A stretch of DNA of 64,000 nt from Amaricoccus macauensis_A (GTDB lineage Bacteria > Pseudomonadota > Alphaproteobacteria > Rhodobacterales > Rhodobacteraceae), in the NCBI RefSeq assembly GCF_049800915.1, contig NZ_JBNAFY010000008.1, positions 124,001 through 188,000 of the forward strand, read 5' to 3'. Positions 60,244 through 64,000 of the stretch are shown here, piece after piece. Both the position numbers and the translations under genes were made by a program. A model generated the notes under the pieces. It saw only the letters and a program-made list of their open reading frames with translations, made no database searches and was not told where the DNA came from. The first letter of the stretch is position 1. Each line of letters opens with the position of its first letter.

Positions 60244-60746
60244 ACCGCTTCCTCCTCGAATTCGGGTTCGCTGTGATCGCCAAGATCACGAATGAGCACG
60301 AGGATCATTTGTAGCGAGGCGACAGCCGCCGCGACCGGGATGGCGGCGTAATAAGGCCGCAGACTGGTGCCGAAGATCATCGCATGCCTGCTCGCCCCAC
60401 TGTTCGCGAAGGGAATTCCGTACCATAGCACATAGAGAAACAGGGCGAGCGCCAGCAGATCCATCGCAATCAGGCTCGAGCGACGCATGGGTTTCGGGAG
60501 GCGGTCAATGAAAGCGGTCAGGCCGATATGCTCCCGGCCTGCAATGCCGCAGGATACCGCGAGAAGTGCCGCCCAGATCATCAGGTAACGGGCAAACTCC
60601 TCCGGCCAGGGCAGCTGCCAGTGAAAGTAGTAGCGGTCCGCGACGCCCAGCCAGACGTCCAGGACCAGAGCCAGCATGAGAGCCGCCACCACAGCCTCCA
60701 CCACGGAATTGATCCGCGCGCTGGCATTCCCAGCCCATGTTCTCAC
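60240..60746 (-). CDS. TRAP transporter small permease, DctQ family
   Basis: This 168-residue protein has four membrane helices and the segment PWPEEFARYLMIWAALLAVSCG then IAGREHIGL, typical of DctQ. A GTG start at 60746 is chosen because GGAGG lies 7 bases upstream. First gene of the M81/TRAP operon, 19 bases downstream of the RpiR-type operator. Confidence 0.85.
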   Translation of the reverse strand: MRTWAGNASARINSVVEAVVAALMLALVLDVWLGVADRYYFHWQLPWPEEFARYLMIWAALLAVSCGIAGREHIGLTAFIDRLPKPMRRSSLIAMDLLALALFLYVLWYGIPFANSGASRHAMIFGTSLRPYYAAIPVAAAVASLQMILVLIRDLGDHSEPEFEEEAV

Positions 60747-60764
60747 GATGCACCTCCTGATTCC

Positions 60765-60787
60765 GATATGTAACTTAGTTTCATATC
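60765..60787. promoter_or_regulatory. 23-bp palindromic operator upstream of the TRAP/M81 operon
   Basis: GATATGTAACT, a central T, and AGTTTCATATC: the halves are inverted with a single mismatch. It lies 19 bases from the DctQ start in the 174-bp gap shared with the divergent RpiR gene. Weaker related half-sites (GTAACTTCG near 60863, TTACGAAACT near 60892) suggest further binding sites nearer the RpiR gene. Confidence 0.65.
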
Positions 60788-60920
60788 AATGCAGGATCAG
60801 GAGGGCGTATTCAAGCATTTTTGTGCTTCAGTTACATTTTTTGCGTGAAAGCTTGCCAATCACGTAACTTCGTAGGATATTTTGTAGCCCAATTACGAAA
60901 CTGAAAGCGAAGAAGCAGAA

Positions 60921-61859
60921 ATGCCCAGATTGCAGTCAGACCTGTCCACCCCGTCAGACCTGCCCCTGCGCGGGCGTGCGACGGTGGCCGATGTCATCTC
61001 GGAACTGAACAAGCATGACGGCAAGTTCGCCACGCGTGAACAGAACGTTGCGGATTTCGTCAAGGCAAACCTCGAGGCCGTGACTGACATGACCATTGCC
61101 AAGGTCGCCGAGGCAGCCAATGTCAGCACACCAACCGTGATCCGGTTTTGCCGGACCCTGGGCTGTGAAGGCTACCGGGAGTTCAAGCTGCGGCTGGCCC
61201 AGAACCTTGCCGTCAGCCAGCAGTATCTCCAGCCGCAGCATAGCAGTGGACTGAACGCCAATACCGGAACTCCACTGGAGCAGATTCTGGGCACGCTCAG
61301 TTCGACCACCGCTGCGCTTCAGGCGCAGGTCGATGCCGACGTCATTGCCACGGCCAGCCGGGCCCTCACTCGATGCCGCCAGCTTGTCGTCGCGGGAATC
61401 GGAGGTGGGTCCTCGATGCTTGCCGCCGAAGCAGCCAATCGCTTCTTCCGCCTGGGTATTCCCAGCGTCTCGGTCAATGACAGCTACCTGATGCAGATGC
61501 GCGCTGCGACTCTCGGACCGGACGATGCCCTACTTCTATTTTCTTCAAGCGGTGAGGCGGATGCGGTGGTGGGCGCGGCCCGCGTGGCTCGCAGCTACGG
61601 AGCCGCGACGATCTGCATTGCCCGCACCGGATCGCTGCTGACAAGTCTCTGCGATATATCCATCGGGATCGAACTGCCTGAGGACCCCGACATCTTCAAA
61701 CCTACCGCCTCCCGCCTGGCGTATCTTTGTATACTGGATGCCTTGGCGCTTTCGGTCGCACACGAAGACGGAGATCAGACCCGCGAAAACCTGCGCCGGA
61801 TCCGCGCCTCTCTCACTGCCTATCATGGAAGAATAGGCCCTCAGCCTCTGGGTGACTGA
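60921..61859 (+). CDS. RpiR/MurR-family regulator with SIS domain
   Basis: This 312-residue protein has an N-terminal RpiR helix-turn-helix (MTIAKVAEAANVSTPTVIRFCRTLG near residues 57-81) and a C-terminal SIS domain (VVAGIGGGSSMLAAEAANRFFRLG, DALLLFSSSGEADAVV) that binds phosphosugar-like or amino-sugar ligands. It is divergent from the TRAP/M81 operon and probably represses it via the 60765-60787 site. The effector is unknown. Confidence 0.87.
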   Translation: MPRLQSDLSTPSDLPLRGRATVADVISELNKHDGKFATREQNVADFVKANLEAVTDMTIAKVAEAANVSTPTVIRFCRTLGCEGYREFKLRLAQNLAVSQQYLQPQHSSGLNANTGTPLEQILGTLSSTTAALQAQVDADVIATASRALTRCRQLVVAGIGGGSSMLAAEAANRFFRLGIPSVSVNDSYLMQMRAATLGPDDALLLFSSSGEADAVVGAARVARSYGAATICIARTGSLLTSLCDISIGIELPEDPDIFKPTASRLAYLCILDALALSVAHEDGDQTRENLRRIRASLTAYHGRIGPQPLGD

Positions 61860-61931
61860 ACCGGAAGGTTGCACAGGCTCGTGCAAATCCCAATTGCCCA
61901 GAGACGGTTTTAGCCGCAACATAAATGGGCC

Positions 61932-62483
61932 TTACCCGAGGCCCACCCCTTCCTTTCGAAGCTCCGCCTTTACCCGTAGCGTCACATGCGCTGACACGAC
62001 CCGCACGACGGGAAGCGTCTCGACATCCACGGCAAGGGCCTTGCGCTCGATCGTCGACCACGGCGAGGTTCCACTGCTCGGCAGACCGGCCCTGGAGCTT
62101 ACGATATGGAAAGCGCTGATCGGGACTATTTGCGAAGGCTTCATGCCCGGGTAACGTTGCCGACTGATCAGATAACCCCGCCTGGCGAGAGCCGCGACCG
62201 CATCTCCCCCGGGGCTCGACCGGGCCAGACCCATCGCAAAAATGAGCCAGCGGTAGCGCTCCACGAACTCAGGGTTCTCCTCGCCATCTGGACCGGCATT
62301 CGCTTCATCAAAAACCATGTTCCAGCTGAGCTCCACGGCCTTCCAGCGAGCCAGCTCGAACGCCCTGTCCCGGTTGGCCGCAGCCGCGTCCCGCGCCGGA
62401 TCCGACGCCTTCGGAGCGGGCCACGAGACTGTATCGATTGGCATTCGGCCGGATCGAGGTCCACCTGTCGGTGTCTGTGTCAT
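61932..62483 (-). CDS. Module gene B, copy 2 (hypothetical, 183 aa)
   Basis: The ATG at 62483 overlaps the stop of gene A (ATGA). The intact protein contains AFELARWKAVELSWNMVFDE, EFVERYRWLIFAMGLA, GGDAVAALARRGYLISRQRY and, near the C-terminus, LPVVRVVSAHVTLRVKAELR. All these blocks recur in the broken copy at 33384-33923. No known family recognised. It is convergent with the RpiR gene. Confidence 0.65.
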   Translation of the reverse strand: MTQTPTGGPRSGRMPIDTVSWPAPKASDPARDAAAANRDRAFELARWKAVELSWNMVFDEANAGPDGEENPEFVERYRWLIFAMGLARSSPGGDAVAALARRGYLISRQRYPGMKPSQIVPISAFHIVSSRAGLPSSGTSPWSTIERKALAVDVETLPVVRVVSAHVTLRVKAELRKEGVGLG

Positions 62484-62890
62484 GCTTGCCCCCCTTCTCC
62501 ATCGCGCCTGATCATTGCTCCCTTGAGAACCTGCAGGGCCTCGATCCCACGGTTCAGGGCATTGGCACAGATCTGGGCGTCGAGGACATGCGGTGCGTCC
62601 TGATCGCATTCGACAATACGATCGCCCTCGCGATAGACCGCTGGCAGGCTGCCGCCCACATAGTCGGCGATCAGGTCCCGCAATCTACGCAGCTCAACCA
62701 AATGGTCGAGTGCGTCCGCCCCTTGCGCTACCGATGCTACGACGGAACGAGCGATCGCGGCATCTTCGGTGCCGCCCAGGGTATCCACGGTGGCAATCAG
62801 CTTCTCGCCATCCTCCCGGAGCCAGTCCTCGAATGCCGCAGCCACGCGCTCCGCCTGGATCTCACAAGGCGTATTATCTCGATGATGCAT
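62480..62890 (-). CDS. Module gene A, copy 2 (hypothetical, 136 aa)
   Basis: The start at 62890 (MHHRDNTPCEIQAERVAAAF) follows GGGAG with 6 bases of spacing. It has the same length as, and aligns with, the protein at 33920-34330. It is helical and acidic; no family recognised. Overlap with gene B means the two are translated together. Confidence 0.65.
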   Translation of the reverse strand: MHHRDNTPCEIQAERVAAAFEDWLREDGEKLIATVDTLGGTEDAAIARSVVASVAQGADALDHLVELRRLRDLIADYVGGSLPAVYREGDRIVECDQDAPHVLDAQICANALNRGIEALQVLKGAMIRRDGEGGQA

Positions 62891-62984
62891 GTTATCTCCC
62901 ATGCGAATATTACGAAGTGGCGCGTTCTGCGCCGGCCCGGCATGGGCCCAGTGACTTCTGTCAATTCCGGCTCGGGAGTTCCGA

Positions 62985-63024
62985 AGAGCCATATGCCATC
63001 GTCATGGATCCGGCATATGGCTCT
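62985..63024 (-). terminator. Strong hairpin ahead of module gene A, copy 2
   Basis: AGAGCCATATGCC (62985-62997) and GGCATATGGCTCT (63012-63024) form a 13-base perfect stem with a 14-base loop, between the gene at 63123-63560 and gene A. There is no T run. It occupies the same place as the hairpin at 34492-34520 in the other copy of the module, though its sequence differs. Confidence 0.5.
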
Positions 63025-63122
63025 CCCGCACCCCCGGCGACGGGGATGCGAAAAAGCCGGGTTCATCAGACCCTGGGACCGGTCATCTTCCGGCCCCTCC
63101 CGGAAACGCGGGAGACCGGCGC

Positions 63123-63560
63123 TCAGTCGTGCCGCCGCGCAAGGTCCTTGCCGACAGCGGCAGCGATGGCGGAGGCCCGGGCCAGGCCACGCGCCTCCTG
63201 GATGAACAGTCGCAACTGAACAACCGAAGCGCGGACGGACCGTATCCACTCACCGTCGTCGGTCAGGTATGGCTGGGTATAGTAGTAGCCACATTCCCCG
63301 CAGCGTTCCGCGACGAGCTCCTCGGCCCTTTCGGCCTCTGCGAGCGCGGCGGAAAGCTCCGCGAGATCATCGAGAATGGGGCTGTCGAACAGCGCGTCCC
63401 GTCCCGGGTCGCGCGGCGGCGTGGCCCTGGCGATCCGCGCCAGAAGATCCTTGTCGAGACCATCCGGGCGAGATCGCATGGCATCATGGATCTCGCAGAT
63501 ATTCTCGAGAGCGGATGCAATTGCGTCGATCATGCGATCGGCGTGTTTTTCATTCAGCAT
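63123..63560 (-). CDS. Hypothetical protein (145 aa)
   Basis: The start at 63560 (MLNEKHADRMIDAIASALEN) has AAGGA 11 bases upstream. Mostly helical, with a CGECGYYY segment near residue 95 that might bind a metal ion if it pairs with another protein. I recognise no family. It is on the same strand as module A/B and just upstream of the hairpin, the position held by the 34531-35007 gene at the other locus. Confidence 0.5.
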   Translation of the reverse strand: MLNEKHADRMIDAIASALENICEIHDAMRSRPDGLDKDLLARIARATPPRDPGRDALFDSPILDDLAELSAALAEAERAEELVAERCGECGYYYTQPYLTDDGEWIRSVRASVVQLRLFIQEARGLARASAIAAAVGKDLARRHD

Positions 63561-63737
63561 GTCTTTGACATTCCTTGATTTCGTAGAATTGACGGATCCA
63601 GCACTGCTGGTGCCGCGACATGGAGGCACCGCTCGCGCTGCTTTCGAAGAGCATGCGCACCGGGGGGGCGCGGGGTTTCGGGAGCGCGGACAACCTTCGG
63701 AATTGCCCGCGGCGCATGGCAAGCGAAATGACCGGGA

Positions 63738-64000
63738 TCATGACGGTGAGCGTCTCGAGGCTTGCGCCAGGGCAAAAAGCATGTCCCGATCGTCGAGAAG
63801 GGAACTCGGATGCCTGGTGATACGGCACGCACTCTCGTCGACATCACAGGCGCCGTTCGAGAGCGCGGCGATGATCCGATCCAGCTGCCATCTGTGGGGG
63901 TGTGGCCGATTGCTGCGAATGCTCTTGGCAAAAGCGCGTGCGGCGCGAACGCTGGCGGGATTGCCCCGATGCTTGCCCAGCATGATCAGCGTGCTGCATT
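63738..64000 (-). CDS. Hypothetical protein, 5' end beyond the window
   Basis: The frame is open to the right edge. From ATG 63983 it reads MLGKHRGNPASVRAARAFAK and ends DRDMLFALAQASRRSPS. No ribosome site is visible before that ATG, so the true start may be outside. Basic N-terminal part, no family recognised. The 175 bases between this gene and the next (63561-63737) hold no supported gene. Confidence 0.45.
   Translation of the reverse strand, partial: CSTLIMLGKHRGNPASVRAARAFAKSIRSNRPHPHRWQLDRIIAALSNGACDVDESACRITRHPSSLLDDRDMLFALAQASRRSPS

Noticed and set aside
1..64000. CRISPR arrays
   Set aside because: No regularly spaced direct repeats of 23-40 bases were noticed and no Cas-like protein is encoded.

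Overview
The window looks like chromosomal or plasmid DNA of an alphaproteobacterium, most likely a marine Rhodobacterales (Roseobacter-group) species. The evidence is the GC-rich coding style, a SoeABC-type sulfite dehydrogenase, several solute-binding-protein transporters (one TTT and two TRAP systems) each tied to a small catabolic operon, and a KfrA-like plasmid-type protein. No replication or conjugation genes are visible, so plasmid versus chromosome is undecided.

Layout. 0-4.5 kb: soeABC, probably oxidising sulfite in the cytoplasm and passing electrons to quinone. 4.5-4.7 kb: IS30 remnant. 4.7-17.2 kb: organic-acid catabolism with a LysR regulator, an RraA-like aldolase, a TctCBA transporter, three dehydrogenases and glycerate 2-kinase, followed by a second set (Gfo/Idh/MocA, Ldh, double-headed GntR regulator). 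17.3-22.2 kb: siderophore uptake (SIP-type reductase, TonB receptor, RhtX/FptX-like permease). 22.4-30.1 kb: sugar-acid regulon (2-hydroxyacid dehydrogenase, RraA-like, DgoK, DgoA, decayed LarA-like gene, TRAP transporter, GntR regulator), with the same 14-bp operator in front of both divergent transcription units. 30.1-35.5 kb: mosaic of fragments, a recombinase-like protein, a KfrA-like protein with its own palindromic operator, and small unknown genes. 35.9-47.2 kb: copper-resistance island (cupredoxin, CusF-like, multicopper oxidase, TolC-like, P-type ATPase, DUF305). Here the CueR-type regulator, a glutaredoxin-MauE fusion and CopC are all broken, the last next to an IS3-family remnant. 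47.7-48.9 kb: tryptophanyl-tRNA synthetase gene behind a ribosome-mediated trp attenuator. 49.1-50.2 kb: apparently intact IS30-family element. 50.2-54.4 kb: AT-rich pair of secreted proteins, then a large GHKL-ATPase/PD-(D/E)XK nuclease protein (possible defence gene) and a short tyrosine recombinase with an att-like inverted repeat. 54.8-61.9 kb: amino-acid-derivative catabolism (RidA, DSD1-like PLP enzyme, M81 peptidase, TRAP transporter, RpiR regulator with a 23-bp operator). 61.9-64 kb: small unknown genes.

The two-gene module at 62-63 kb recurs at 33-34 kb in the same order and orientation, with the same 4-base overlap and a strong hairpin upstream. The second gene of the 33-kb copy has decayed.

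The most interesting items are the attenuated trpS, the GHKL-nuclease protein with its neighbouring recombinase site, the duplicated unknown module, the shared operators, and the three different in-frame stop codons in two copper genes.
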